From Endocalyx cinctus (taxonomy: Eukaryota > Ascomycota > Sordariomycetes > Amphisphaeriales > Apiosporaceae): a DNA stretch of 64,000 nucleotides. The translations under genes were made by a program, and so were the position numbers. Where the stretch lies: NCBI GenBank assembly GCA_001600455.1, contig BCKC01000003.1, positions 3,386,315 through 3,450,314 on the forward strand, written 5' to 3'. The notes under the pieces are model-generated. The model was given only the letters and a program-made list of their open reading frames with translations, was not told where the DNA came from and made no database searches. Below are positions 32,703 to 42,821 of this stretch, one piece after another (positions within the stretch are counted from its first letter, which is position 1; the number at the start of each line of letters is the position of its first letter).

Positions 32703-34585
32703 CCAAGAAAAAAAAAAAGGGTCGAAAGTGGCAAAGTAGTATGAAACTTTCCCTATCATGCGCGCAAAGGGTGAATGGGATAGAGGTTACGTGATTAAGC
32801 GAATCTATGAATAGACGTTAAAATATATTCCTCGAATTGTTGAGGCGAGCGTTGTTTTTTAATGCTCGTACGGTGGCGCTTCGGAATAGGCAGATCTTGT
32901 CGGTTAATTAGTTAGTGACTAAGGCTCTTTCAATACCCGATAGTAAGGGTATGGTGCGATCCGTTTACGAATATAATTTGATCTTCAAGTTTGCGATACT
33001 TTTATTTGACTCGTAAATTCCGAGTATATGAATGTGACATGGAATAAGCCATTTATTTCGGTACCTAGTACTGCGCATTATGGAGATACTTTGACAATTT
33101 CGGGTCTCCGTCTGCAAGATTTCGTGGTAGCGATGCGTACACTCTTTCCTAGAATGACAATATCTACACGAAGCGGCTAAGACACCATAGTAACCTTATA
33201 ATAAGAGTCAATTATATATTAGATCGAGACTGTCTTATTTTCTCTGCCCATGTCACGTCTTTATAATAACCATAACATCAAGACAACGGCCACGGATTTC
33301 ACCTCGCACGTACTGATCACGAGAACAAGTCTGTTCTACGTCGGCCATGTTGATTTAGAGTTATCTCTAAAAAAGCACTTTGAGACTTGCGATTTCATCA
33401 TCACGCTACGTTTCTCTCGCCTAGTTCCGAATTGGAGGGGTTTTGGCGAGAGCTGATTTGCCGGACTGTCTCTGCTGGAAGACGAAGTACGCTCCGGGAA
33501 GAAAAGTTTGGCGTAGTGAGCACTCTGGTTTCACCACGATCATCTCTTATTACTGTAAGAGTGAGCGATATTATAAGATTGTGTATATGATTTCTGTCTA
33601 GATCACGTACTACATCTCGGCTTCCGCAAGAGTATATTCATCTCGTTTAATGCCATGACTGATAAATCCACGAATTTGATCCTGTAGTTCAGTATTATGA
33701 AGTCACCTGGAATTGTATAACGTATAGAATATCTGAGTCTGACACCTAAGTATGTACAACCTCTGAATTCACAATGTTTACAATGCCGTCGCACACATCA
33801 TCTCCCACTTTTACCAAGGAAGGCTCTTCTTCGGCGGACGTCGCCACTAGAACATCCTACATTCTGTTCAAACCCTGTTAAAACACATGTAACTCTGCAA
33901 TTCTAAATTACGGCCATAATATAAATTCAGGAAGACATGTGAAGCAACTCATGGAGAAATGATAGATGCATCTTTTACATGTCAAAAGCGAAATACCGTT
34001 TCTATAGATGAATAGTTTAATCGGGTGGTCGATATCCCCGGTTGGCGGTGATATTAATATATATATATATATATTCAAAATGGAACTTGGCGAATACACC
34101 TGATTCCTCAGTTTCCTGTATCGCCAAGTTGCACGCCGAAGATATCGCCGTACCCTCTGGTCAAGGGGGGAATCGAAGGCAATGAGTCACAAAGGATGTT
34201 ATACGTGTGCTTTGCAATGAATCAAGAGTATCCCCTTAGTCCACAATATTATAATCTTCTAATAAAGCTAATTTGTGGTAGGTCTCACGATGATCATGTC
34301 TGACGGACACGTAGTGCAGAATGAAATCAGGGGTTAGAAAATGGGGCGGATGTGAGTCTTTTCATGACAAACGTAAGCTCTCGGCTGTGATAAGGAGGGG
34401 AAGGTCTCGATGTGGATTTTCTTTCTCGGTATAGTTTTGTACCAGTTTGTAATTTAGATAGAGTACTTGTTTCCCAACCAACCGGTACCAGATAATTTTA
34501 CCACAAACATCATCGTCCCTTTTTCTTTCTCTTTCTCTCTGTCATAATTGTTGTTTTCAGAAAGGAAATTTTTGACTCCTTGGCG
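32703..34585. other. Long intergenic region
   Basis: 1.9 kb of AT-rich DNA with a TA dinucleotide tract (about 34057-34074) and CT-rich promoter-like DNA near 34515-34540. Several short frames, none with homology I recognise. Confidence 0.55.
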
Positions 34586-36295
34586 ATGTTCAGTCGTCTT
34601 TTTCAGTATCGTCGTTTTATGAAGGATGAATCGGCATCCGGTCACTACCATATCCTTGGTAGTCAGAAGCCGGGACTAACGAGGGGACATGGCGACTATA
34701 CGGGCAGATCAAGCTCATCCACATCGTCATCATCGGCGGTGGACGACATAACTGAGCTAATAGACGAACCAAAGACGATGCTGCAGTTTCGAAAGACGCA
34801 AAGATCGGTGTCTTTTATAAGATGGCTTCGGAAGCTAACGATATTCCTACCGAGCTTCTTACAACCAGGACGGGACAGTCCGAAAGAGCTGCATAAGACG
34901 GCCTGGCTTGGTAAGTAGCATGTCATTTATAATCTGCTTCCATCGAAGATTCCGAGCATAAAGAACTAGTTCTAACAAGTAGAGTTAAAACGTATAGACG
35001 GCCTCCGCGGCATCGCCGCCTTCTTCGTCGTCTGGCACCACATGTCCCTCCTCTGGTTCTCGTGGGAGATCCACCGCGGGTGGACCGGGTTCGGGGACGC
35101 GTTCGTGCGCATGCCCGTGATCCGGCTCGCGATCACGGGCCGGGCCAACGTGATGATCTTCTTCGCGATTTCGGGGTACGCGCTGAGCTGCAAGCCGGCG
35201 CGCCTCCTCCGCGGGGGCCGACGCGACGACGCGTGCCGGGCCCTCGCGTCGTCGACCTTCCGGCGCCACCCGCGGCTCTTCCTCCCGGCCGTCCTCGTGT
35301 CCATCTCGTCCCTCTTCGTCGCCTGGGCCGGCTGGTGCGGCGACCCGGCCGGGATGCCGGGCGCGGCCGTCGCGACCCTGAACCCGGCGCGGTTCGACTC
35401 CCTCGCGGACCAGGTCGCCGATTACGCTCGGGCGTCGGCCCGCCTGGCCGACCTGTTCGACAGTAATGGCGATAACTGGCCGTACAACAACGTCCTTTGG
35501 ACGCTGCCGATCGAGTTCAAGAGCTCGCTCGTCGTCTTCGGTTTCCTGCTCGCGACCTCGCGCTGCGGGTCGCCGGCGCGCGCGACGATCGGGTCGGGCG
35601 TCGCGGCCTACGCGCTTTGGTACGTTCACTGGGGCGAGTTCCTGTTCTTGGGGGGCATGCTCGTCGCGGAAGCCCATCTTTACTTTCAAGACCGGGCTGA
35701 AAATGAGGAGACGAGACAAAGCAGGCTGGGGACGCAAGAAGCTGATTTGATACCGCCGCGTCGGCCGGTGTGGTCTAGAGTGCTCGAGAGCGATGTTTTT
35801 CGCGTAGTGATTTCGTGGGTCGCTTTCCTTGCTTGCCTGTTTGTGCTGAGTATGCCCGAGATGGGACAAGGTGCGCCGGAGGCGTACGGGTTCGAGATTT
35901 TGGTATCGCTCATCCCGGCGCATTTTCACGGGGTCGGCGCCCCTGATTACTTTTGGGTGCCCCTTGCCTCCGTATTCCTCGTCTTCACGATCGACCGCGC
36001 ACCATCGGTGCAGAAGGTCTTCACTACTCGAATAGCTCAGTACTTGGGGCGGATATCTTACTCACTTTATCTCGTCCATCTCATCGTACTCCACAGTTTC
36101 GGTTTTTGGGTCGGTAAGTGGATGACGAACCTTACCAGCTCCGACACAGATGCACAATATTTTACGGGAATATTCCTCACTGCGATCCTGTTTTGGATAG
36201 TGACTATTTGGTCCGCCGATTTAGCGTGGCGGTTCATTGATGCGAAGTGTGTATTATTTGCGGGATGGGTGTACAATAAATTGACGAAGGGATAG
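34586..36295 (+). CDS. Acyltransferase family 3 membrane protein
   Basis: Multi-pass acyltransferase-3 (OafA/YrhL-type) protein, 545 residues, exons 34586-34910 and 34983-36295 (GTAAGT...AAGTAG; phase 1 gives Trp-Leu-Glu-Leu-Lys-Arg at the join). The hydrophilic N-terminus (about 105 residues, with Ser runs) precedes the family hallmark Asp-Gly-Leu-Arg-Gly-Ile-Ala-Ala-Phe-Phe-Val-Val-Trp-His-His, where the His pair is needed for transfer in characterised members. About ten hydrophobic helices follow. The C-terminal part has Ile-Ser-Tyr-Ser-Leu-Tyr-Leu-Val-His, also typical. Such proteins O-acylate carbohydrates or other small molecules using acyl-CoA. The segment 34985-35680 is far more GC-rich than its surroundings, which also creates long antisense open frames; I treat those as artefacts. 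The acceptor molecule is unknown. Confidence 0.87.
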
Positions 36296-36495
36296 TAGTA
36301 GCTCTTTGAAATTATTTAGGATTTGATGTATTATTATTAGTCTATTAGTATTGACAAGTGCTTGAAATTATGTTCTTTGAAATATGATTAAGCTTCAAAG
36401 CCACATAAATACACTAGATAGATGTATTATACAATCAGTAAGATATGTAAGACGGCACAAGGAGCTTGGACACGGAATCTGTAAAGTTAACATTA

Positions 36496-38052
36496 TCAGT
36501 CATCCAGCTCCGGGAGTGGCTCGTTTGACATTGGGACCATTCTAGCGGAGAGGTTCGCATGCTGGATGTCATCATCAAATGGCCACATGGGTCGCCTGAT
36601 GCGCTTGTGTCCGAGCCTTTTTAGATCTTGATCAACCCCACCGGGCGTGAGACCCAGCATCCAGTCTTTCGCCATGTCGTATAACTCCGGCTCGAGATAT
36701 CCAATCTTTACGATGACGATGTCAACTGAGCGGGGAGCGAGGTCCAGCTCGGTAAAGTCGCTCTCGTGATGGTACGGTTTTCGTAGCTCGGTCAAGATGG
36801 CAAAGACACTTCCGACTTGTAGAACTACTTCGATTCGCGCATGTACGTCGCCGTGCTTGATAGAGTGGACCCGTCCAGTCATGGTAATTGGACCAGCGTG
36901 TATATTGTCTACCTCGGCCCCGGCCGTGACGGTAACCACCGCCCCTATACCCGCTTCTACGGCTATGCGAACGGCATCAGGCCCCGGAACGCTGGCATAT
37001 ATAACTTTTGGTCCGGATTCCTCTTTAAACTCCGGACGCGCGAGTAGTTGGGTGAGTCCCCAGGTGACGTCACCAGAGCCACCAGCAGTAGGATTGTCGC
37101 CAGAATCCGAGATGAAGTACGGCTTCGTCTCGGATTTGAGAGCGGTTTCGAGACACTCCTTGAACGACCCAGTCGGAGCGACAAACTTGAATTCCTTGCG
37201 AGAATCCCAGAACGTTTTGGCCAGCTTCTCGGCCCCCTTGGCGACGGCGTCTTGATCCCAACCCGTGACCACTACGGCTGCGCGATTTCTTGGCTCGTCG
37301 GCCCACGCGTATCCAACCCATATCGCGGCATCGACGACGCCTTCGACGGCCTCGACTTCGGGAACTAAGGAATATATGTGCGCGGCCGGTTCATCTCTCG
37401 TGGACGTCTGTTCGCCGGGTAGCAAGATAGGCAGAGGTATCCAGGCCTTGAAAGGACGCAACGCCCGGCTTTTCCCGTCGCCGCCGCCTTCTTTTTCTAG
37501 TTGTCGACGACGCGAGATCAAATCGACAAGATTTTTGCAGGTCCTCTCCCTCGTCTCGAAGACGTCCACGTGCGGCGCCGTGCGATAGCAAGTGATCAAG
37601 TCGGTCTGATGCGCGAGCTCGCGCGACACGTTTCCGTGCAGATCCATCGACGCCGAGACCAGGACGTCGGGCCCGAGGACGGCGCGGCAGCGCTTCAGGA
37701 GCTCGTACTCTACATCGTCGACGCCTTCGACGCACATGGCGCCGTGGATGTCGAACCACAGACCGTCAATTTTTCCGTGTGCGGCGATGTCGCCTAACCG
37801 AGCGACGATCTCCCCCGCGAGAGACTCGAAGGACTCTCGGGTTACGACGCCGCCGGGTAAGGCGTGTCCTATCAGCGCGCCGCGCCAGTCGGCCGCTTCG
37901 CCTAGCGCACTGCCGGGCTGGATGAATGGATACTTATCTATAACCTCGGTTCCGCGACGAGGTTGGAAGGCGGGTGCGAGGGTTCGCGAAGGCGTGAAAG
38001 TCGATGTTTCGCAGGCCAGGCCGGCGATCGCGATGATAGGTCGGGAAGCCAT
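36496..38052 (-). CDS. M81 family metallopeptidase-like protein (MlrC homologue)
   Basis: Intronless, 518 residues from ATG 38052; the longer frame from 38118 adds 22 unlikely residues, including a Lys run. Strong similarity to the M81/MlrC family: Ile-Ala-Gly-Leu-Ala-Cys-Glu-Thr-Ser-Thr-Phe near the N-terminus, Trp-Phe-Asp-Ile-His-Gly-Ala-Met and Ser-Met-Asp-Leu-His-Gly-Asn-Val for metal binding, Ile-Thr-Cys-Tyr-Arg-Thr-Ala-Pro-His-Val-Asp, and in the C-terminal domain Ser-Asp-Ser-Gly-Asp-Asn-Pro-Thr-Ala-Gly-Gly. In bacteria MlrC acts at the end of microcystin breakdown, but most relatives have unknown substrates, probably small linear or cyclic amide compounds. No signal peptide. The family is mainly bacterial, so transfer into fungi is possible; the lack of introns fits but does not prove it. 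Confidence 0.88.
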   Translation of the reverse strand: MASRPIIAIAGLACETSTFTPSRTLAPAFQPRRGTEVIDKYPFIQPGSALGEAADWRGALIGHALPGGVVTRESFESLAGEIVARLGDIAAHGKIDGLWFDIHGAMCVEGVDDVEYELLKRCRAVLGPDVLVSASMDLHGNVSRELAHQTDLITCYRTAPHVDVFETRERTCKNLVDLISRRRQLEKEGGGDGKSRALRPFKAWIPLPILLPGEQTSTRDEPAAHIYSLVPEVEAVEGVVDAAIWVGYAWADEPRNRAAVVVTGWDQDAVAKGAEKLAKTFWDSRKEFKFVAPTGSFKECLETALKSETKPYFISDSGDNPTAGGSGDVTWGLTQLLARPEFKEESGPKVIYASVPGPDAVRIAVEAGIGAVVTVTAGAEVDNIHAGPITMTGRVHSIKHGDVHARIEVVLQVGSVFAILTELRKPYHHESDFTELDLAPRSVDIVIVKIGYLEPELYDMAKDWMLGLTPGGVDQDLKRLGHKRIRRPMWPFDDDIQHANLSARMVPMSNEPLPELDD

Positions 38053-38556
38053 AATTTTTTTTTTCTTTTGACACGAATTCAAATGAGAGAAGGAGAATTG
38101 AGTTGATATGGACACCACCTAAATACTATCCATGGATAGTAGTATCTAATAGTAAGTTCGGTAGATAAGATATAAATATTTACATAACTCCGCATGAGCT
38201 ACTTCGGCATTGCTGTCGGAGTGTCTCCGCAAGGTAACCTATTATAGGTATTTATTATATACAACGACTTATACGTATAATCTTATTTTATTTTTATCTT
38301 AGAAAAACCATGAAAATCGCAGAGCTGTAATTACTATACAATGCAATACTTAACCTGGAATAACATAAAGCACGAGACTGATGTCTACTTAAGTAAGTAC
38401 CGCTAAGTTTTGGTTTTGGGTTTGGTTTCTGTTTAAACTCACATAATGAATAAATCCACACTAATAACCAATGGATGGCAAAGCTATACGTAACGCAGAG
38501 ACTAGTGTAGAATTATCGGTAATAGAATTATAAATAAGCCACCTACTTTCAACAAT
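38053..38556. promoter_or_regulatory. Upstream region of M81 gene
   Basis: AT-rich 500 bases containing the M81 promoter on its left and the tRNA 5' flank on its right. No gene seen. Confidence 0.5.
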
Positions 38557-38647
38557 GGGCGTGTAGCTCAGTGGTAGTAGCGCTCGCTTTGCATGTACTT
38601 GAACACAAAATTGCGAGAGGTCTTGGGTTCGATCCCCAACCCGTCCA
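38557..38647 (+). tRNA. tRNA-Ala (UGC) with an 18-base intron
   Basis: Complete tRNA: acceptor strand GGGCGTG pairs with CCCGTCC before discriminator A. G3:U70, the alanine identity pair, is present. A-box TAGCTCAGTGG and B-box GGTTCGATCCC match consensus. The anticodon stem CTCGC/GCGAG closes a loop with anticodon TGC at 38590-38592. The intron lies one base 3' of the anticodon, where the splicing endonuclease cuts, at 38594-38611, leaving a 73-base mature tRNA. A U6/C67 mismatch lies in the acceptor stem; I recall a mismatch at the same place in yeast tRNA-Ala. A T5 Pol III terminator follows at 38655-38659. Confidence 0.92.
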
Positions 38648-38654
38648 CTATTTA

Positions 38655-38659
38655 TTTTT
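38655..38659 (+). terminator. Pol III terminator of tRNA-Ala
   Basis: Five T eight bases after the tRNA 3' end. Confidence 0.75.
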
Positions 38660-39674
38660 GCATTTCTATACAACATTCATTATCTGCTGTTACGCTCCAT
38701 CTCTCTCTTTTTTTTTTTATCCATCTTTTTTGAAAATTTCCGTCCTTCCTATTTCATCTTTTTAATTTCTTACTTAATCGGCTCTTATTTATATCTGTTC
38801 TCCATAGCTGTTGGAGCTAAAAAGACAAAAGTACATTTCTATGCGCCTGGTGTTTTGAGTTCATAATTGCTTATCAACTAAATATTTCTTATTCGTTGAA
38901 CTTCGTCCTCGATCTGCATTGCATGTCTTCCCTTTGCGTCTGACAACAATTCACTGTGATATCTGGAATAAGTTATATCCATTATGTATCCGTACGTAAG
39001 ATTCTAGTTTCTAACATATTTTCCGAGCAGGATATGATAATGTTGGTTAAGTCCTTATATCTACCAAAATTAGTGCTGCTTACTCTCTGTATCTAACATG
39101 AAATATCTTGCTAAACTTGGATTATAAAACTACAAGTAAACTAGGAAACAAGAAGAAATAACCTTATTCATTATATATTGAAATATGAAAAGATGGTGTG
39201 ATTATGCAAAGGGATTTTTCTCCTCATGTACGGGACTCTTGTACTCTGTAAACTGTTGGCTGTTTGTACAGGAAAGGAGGTCAGATAGTCCACTACCTCC
39301 GACTCTCCGTTACGTACCAGTCATACTTAGCTAAATGCACAATCAGCTGCCCCTCATCTCTCCATACTAACAAATACCGCTGGGCAGAGCACTAAAGTAA
39401 TAAATTAGAACCAACTGTCCTTCTATAAAGAGTACATGCTTAGTACTTGATAAGCCTCTCTTCGGTGAACCTGGCTGGGTAAAGTATTAAGTATTATCAT
39501 ATCCGTCCCGATACTCTGTCTGACCCCTGTTAATAGTTAAACCCATAGTCAATATATATAGAAATATACATAGAAAGACAATTCGTATTCTCTCTTTCTT
39601 TCTTCCCCCCCCCCCCCCGTTAATTCTTCTAATTCTGATTTTATTCGAAATCTTCCTTTAATAATAAATTAAAA
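38660..39674. other. Intergenic; promoter of Gfo/Idh/MocA gene at right
   Basis: About 1 kb. A TATA-like CAATATATATAG lies near 39549, followed by CT-rich DNA and C14 (39605-39618) before the start codon. No gene seen. Confidence 0.55.
39605..39618. repeat. C14 homopolymer in a 5' leader
   Basis: Fourteen C about 57 bases upstream of ATG 39675. Confidence 0.9.
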
Positions 39675-41318
39675 ATGGCACCGATTAAAATTGAAACAGA
39701 AGCCCCGGCAGATCTTGAAAATGATGTCGGTAATCTCGACAACATAAGACCACCCCCACCACCCCCAATGTCAGCGAAGCCACCCCGGCTTCTCATCATT
39801 GGCGCCGGATCTCGTGGCCGCACATACGCACAATGCGCCGTTCACTCGAGTAACGGAGTTGTAGCTGCCGTAGCTGAACCCGATGACTTTAAGCGCCAAG
39901 ATTTTGTGAAGACCTTCATATTAGACGATTCGTCGGCTCCTCCGCCCGAGGGTTCGCAGTTCCACAGTTACACCGATTTTGTTGCCTGGGAACTGAAGCG
40001 TCGGGAAATGGAGGCGGCGGGAGAAGAAGTGCCCGAAGGAGTAGATGCCGCCTTCGTATGCGTCCTCGACGAGATGCACCGCGAGGTAATTATGGCGCTC
40101 GCACCGCTTGGTCTGCACGTCATGTGCGAGAAACCGCTTGCGACCACGTTGGATGACTGCATTAGCATGTACCACGCCATGGCCCCACTACAGAAGGACA
40201 AAGTGTTTTCGATCGGGCACGTCATGCGCTATTCGCCGCACAACATGACGTTGCGAAAATTGCTATTGGAGGACAACGCCATCGGCGAAGTCCTGAGCGT
40301 CGTCCACACCGAGCCCGTCGGCTACTGGCATTTCTCGCATTCCTACGTGCGCGGCAATTGGCGCAAGGAATCCACCACGGCGCCATCTCTCCTGACCAAA
40401 AGCTGTCACGACATCGACCTCATCCTCTGGCTTCTCTGCTCGCCCGCGCCGGGCTCGGACGACCCTCCCCACCTGCCTGCCACGATTTCCTCTTCCGGGT
40501 CTCTGCAGCTCTTCAAGAAGAGCAGGAAACCCAAGGCGGCGGGCAACGCGACGAACTGCTTCAGCTGCCCCGTCGAAGAGCAGTGCCTATACTCTAGCAA
40601 GAGGATCTACGTAGGTCCCCGCCACATGGGCATCGAGACGGGTAACATGCATTGGCCCGTCAGCATCGTGATGCCCGACATCGAGAGCTTCGGAGACGAT
40701 CCGAATAAGGCGAAGAAAGCGCTCATCACAAAACTGAGCGAAGATTACGACGAGTCGACGCCCCAGGCCGTGGTCGAGGGTCAGAACTGGTTCGGCCGCT
40801 GCGTGTTCGAGGCGGACAACGACGTGTGCGACGAGCAGATCGTCACGATGACCTGGGACGAGGACTCTCTCCCAAACTCTTCCACCGCCGCCGCCGCTTC
40901 CGACTCGGTCGGCCGCAGAGGCGCCAAGCAGGCGACCTTCCACATGATAGCGCAGACGAAGAAGCAGTGCGAGCGGTACACGTACGTATACGGGACCGGC
41001 GGCGAGATCTACGCCGACTCGAAGACCATCACGGTCGAGAACTTCTGGACCGGCGAGACGACCACCTACAAGCCGAAGATGGAGAGTCTGGGTCACGGCG
41101 GCGGCGATCACGGCCTCACGAGGCAGTTCGTGCTGGCCGTGGACCAGGTCAAGAACCATGGCGTGGCGGCGGAGAAGGCGCAGCACGAATTCGTCGGATG
41201 TAGCCTCGAAGACATCATTCGTAGTCATGCCGTGGTATTCGCTGCGGAAGAAGCTAGGACGGGGAAGAAGGTCGTTGACTGGAAGGAGTGGTGGGATAAG
41301 AAGGTTGCTCAGATGTAA
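39675..41318 (+). CDS. Gfo/Idh/MocA family oxidoreductase, long form
   Basis: NAD(P)-dependent oxidoreductase acting on sugars, inositols or related compounds. Single exon of 547 residues, longer than the common 350. Residues 1-35 are hydrophilic with a run of seven prolines. The Rossmann motif is Ile-Gly-Ala-Gly-Ser-Arg-Gly-Arg. The family's Cys-Glu-Lys-Pro-Leu-Ala follows at about 154-159, and Ser-Cys-His-Asp-Ile-Asp-Leu-Ile-Leu-Trp holds the His-Asp catalytic pair. A cysteine-rich insert (Cys-Phe-Ser-Cys-Pro-x4-Cys, near 295-304) follows, which I recall from many long relatives and which may bind metal or stiffen the fold. The C-terminal beta-sheet domain contains Gly-Thr-Gly-Gly-Glu-Ile. 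No signal peptide, so cytosolic. It is the left edge of the redox-gene run described in the findings, but it could equally be an independent sugar catabolic enzyme. Confidence 0.88.
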   Translation: MAPIKIETEAPADLENDVGNLDNIRPPPPPPMSAKPPRLLIIGAGSRGRTYAQCAVHSSNGVVAAVAEPDDFKRQDFVKTFILDDSSAPPPEGSQFHSYTDFVAWELKRREMEAAGEEVPEGVDAAFVCVLDEMHREVIMALAPLGLHVMCEKPLATTLDDCISMYHAMAPLQKDKVFSIGHVMRYSPHNMTLRKLLLEDNAIGEVLSVVHTEPVGYWHFSHSYVRGNWRKESTTAPSLLTKSCHDIDLILWLLCSPAPGSDDPPHLPATISSSGSLQLFKKSRKPKAAGNATNCFSCPVEEQCLYSSKRIYVGPRHMGIETGNMHWPVSIVMPDIESFGDDPNKAKKALITKLSEDYDESTPQAVVEGQNWFGRCVFEADNDVCDEQIVTMTWDEDSLPNSSTAAAASDSVGRRGAKQATFHMIAQTKKQCERYTYVYGTGGEIYADSKTITVENFWTGETTTYKPKMESLGHGGGDHGLTRQFVLAVDQVKNHGVAAEKAQHEFVGCSLEDIIRSHAVVFAAEEARTGKKVVDWKEWWDKKVAQM

Positions 41319-41645
41319 TTCAGTACCGTGTTTGATTTACGGAGCATACGTATCTATCTTAGATTAAAGTTCTTGTTAAGTAACGATAATGATATAATTG
41401 CCGGAATTGAGAAAAGGAAAACAGCTCCCACTGATTATGTTGATGCCCTCTAAATGACAAGTGATTCAGAGGTCAAAATCCCAAGTAAAACATGTGTAAC
41501 TACTTCTCAGTATATCTATTCGTTCATTGAGTTTAACCCACCAATAAACAATAACAGACGGTTATATATATATGTATATTAGACCACCTTAAAATCGACA
41601 AGACCAGGCCAGTAATATTAGATATAGCGCACGAAGTTTCTTTTA
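41319..41645. other. Intergenic, convergent 3' ends
   Basis: AT-rich spacer between the convergent oxidoreductase and epoxide hydrolase genes. Nothing else seen. Confidence 0.6.
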
Positions 41646-42821
41646 TCAATCTTTCCACATTCCTTTCTGCGAAAACATTTTCCTCAAATCGGATATGACA
41701 TATTCAGGTTTCTCGAAAGCGGCAAAATGTCCACCATCAGGGTGCTCCTTCTCATACAAGACACGACCGAGAGTATGAGCCCAAAGTTTTGGCAGGGCGA
41801 TGACATCTTTGGGAAAATGACCTATCCCCATCTTGACGTCTATCCAGGACAGCACCCCGCTGGTGCGATCCTGTAGATTGAACTCTTGATAGAGTCGAAC
41901 GCTGGCCCCCGGCCCTGCCGTTGAGAACCAGTAGATACTGATCCACGTGCACACCTCCTCCTCCGTCCAAGGATAGTTGTCCGTCCAGGCGTGCAGTTTC
42001 TCGTAAATCCAGGCCAGGAGCGCGACGGGGCTATCGGTAAGGCCGTACGCCAGCGTCTGCGGACGCGAGCCTTGGATCTTACTGTACCCGCTGCCGTGCT
42101 CCCGAAACTCCGCGCTCCGCTTGATCCCTTCCTTCTCCCTCTGGGTGAAAGGCGTCAACATAGCCCGCGCGGCGAGCAGCGGCGACTGGCGGAAAGAAGG
42201 GAACGTGCAGACGGCGATGTTCACGTGCTGCGCCTTCACGTGGCGCGGGCTGTACATGCTCGCCATGGCCCGGGTGATGAAGTAGCCCCAGTCGCCCCCC
42301 TGCGTGACGTACTCGTCGTACCCGAGCCTCAGCATGAGCTTGTGGAGCGTCTCGCCGTGCTGGTAGACGCTGAACCCGCGCTTCGTCACGCTCCCGGAGA
42401 AGCCGTAGTTGGGCAGCGACGGCACGACGACGTGGAAGGCCGGTTCGCCGCGCGTCAGCGGCTCGACGAGCTTGCTGGCCTCGTAGAAGCTGCCGGGCCA
42501 CCCGTGCACGAACAGCAAAGGGATCGCGCCTTCGACCTCGCTCTTGACGTGCAGGAAGTGCACGTCGACCGGGTCGAACCCTTCGGCCGCGACGCTCGTG
42601 ACGAACTGGGGGAACCGGTCGTTCAGGGACGCCTCGGCCTTTCGCCAGTCGAACGTGTCGCGCCAGTACGCCGCTAATCGCTCGACTTCGGCTAAGGGCG
42701 TGCCTAGGTCCCAGCCCGACGCCGCTAGCTCGTCCGGGAAGCGGGCGCGGGAAAGCCGGTCCTTGAGGTCGGCGATTTTCTCGTCCGAGATGGAAATCTG
42801 AAATGGTTTGATTTCTGACAT
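41646..42821 (-). CDS. Epoxide hydrolase (EHN-type alpha/beta hydrolase)
   Basis: 391 residues from ATG 42821, single exon; the in-frame extension upstream to 42947 crosses leader-like low-complexity DNA. An N-terminal EHN domain is evident (Ile-Ser-Asp-Glu-Lys-Ile-Ala-Asp-Leu-Lys-Asp-Arg-Leu, then Trp-Asp-Leu-Gly, and Tyr-Trp-Arg-Asp-Thr-Phe-Asp-Trp-Arg). The alpha/beta-hydrolase core has the oxyanion-hole HGWPG at 106-110, nucleophile Asp177 in Gly-Gly-Asp-Trp-Gly, and the base His365 in Gly-Gly-His-Phe-Ala-Ala-Phe-Glu-Lys-Pro. Lid tyrosines that hold the epoxide oxygen are expected around Tyr-Ser/Gln positions in the middle but were not assigned. It opens epoxides to diols, in detoxification or in secondary-metabolite tailoring. 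No signal peptide. Its neighbours are FAD oxidases, which could make the epoxide or use the diol. Confidence 0.92.
   Translation of the reverse strand: MSEIKPFQISISDEKIADLKDRLSRARFPDELAASGWDLGTPLAEVERLAAYWRDTFDWRKAEASLNDRFPQFVTSVAAEGFDPVDVHFLHVKSEVEGAIPLLFVHGWPGSFYEASKLVEPLTRGEPAFHVVVPSLPNYGFSGSVTKRGFSVYQHGETLHKLMLRLGYDEYVTQGGDWGYFITRAMASMYSPRHVKAQHVNIAVCTFPSFRQSPLLAARAMLTPFTQREKEGIKRSAEFREHGSGYSKIQGSRPQTLAYGLTDSPVALLAWIYEKLHAWTDNYPWTEEEVCTWISIYWFSTAGPGASVRLYQEFNLQDRTSGVLSWIDVKMGIGHFPKDVIALPKLWAHTLGRVLYEKEHPDGGHFAAFEKPEYVISDLRKMFSQKGMWKD

Noticed and set aside
34985..35929. 314-codon open frame antisense to the acyltransferase gene
   Set aside because: It lies opposite a GC-rich coding exon, is dominated by Arg, Glu and Pro, and has no recognisable domain; it is a compositional shadow.
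40587..41228. 213-codon antisense frame in the Gfo/Idh/MocA gene
   Set aside because: Shadow of a GC-rich coding region without homology.
41991..42677. 228-codon plus-strand frame across the epoxide hydrolase gene
   Set aside because: The minus strand has the full epoxide hydrolase; the plus frame is low-complexity and rich in Arg, Glu and Val.
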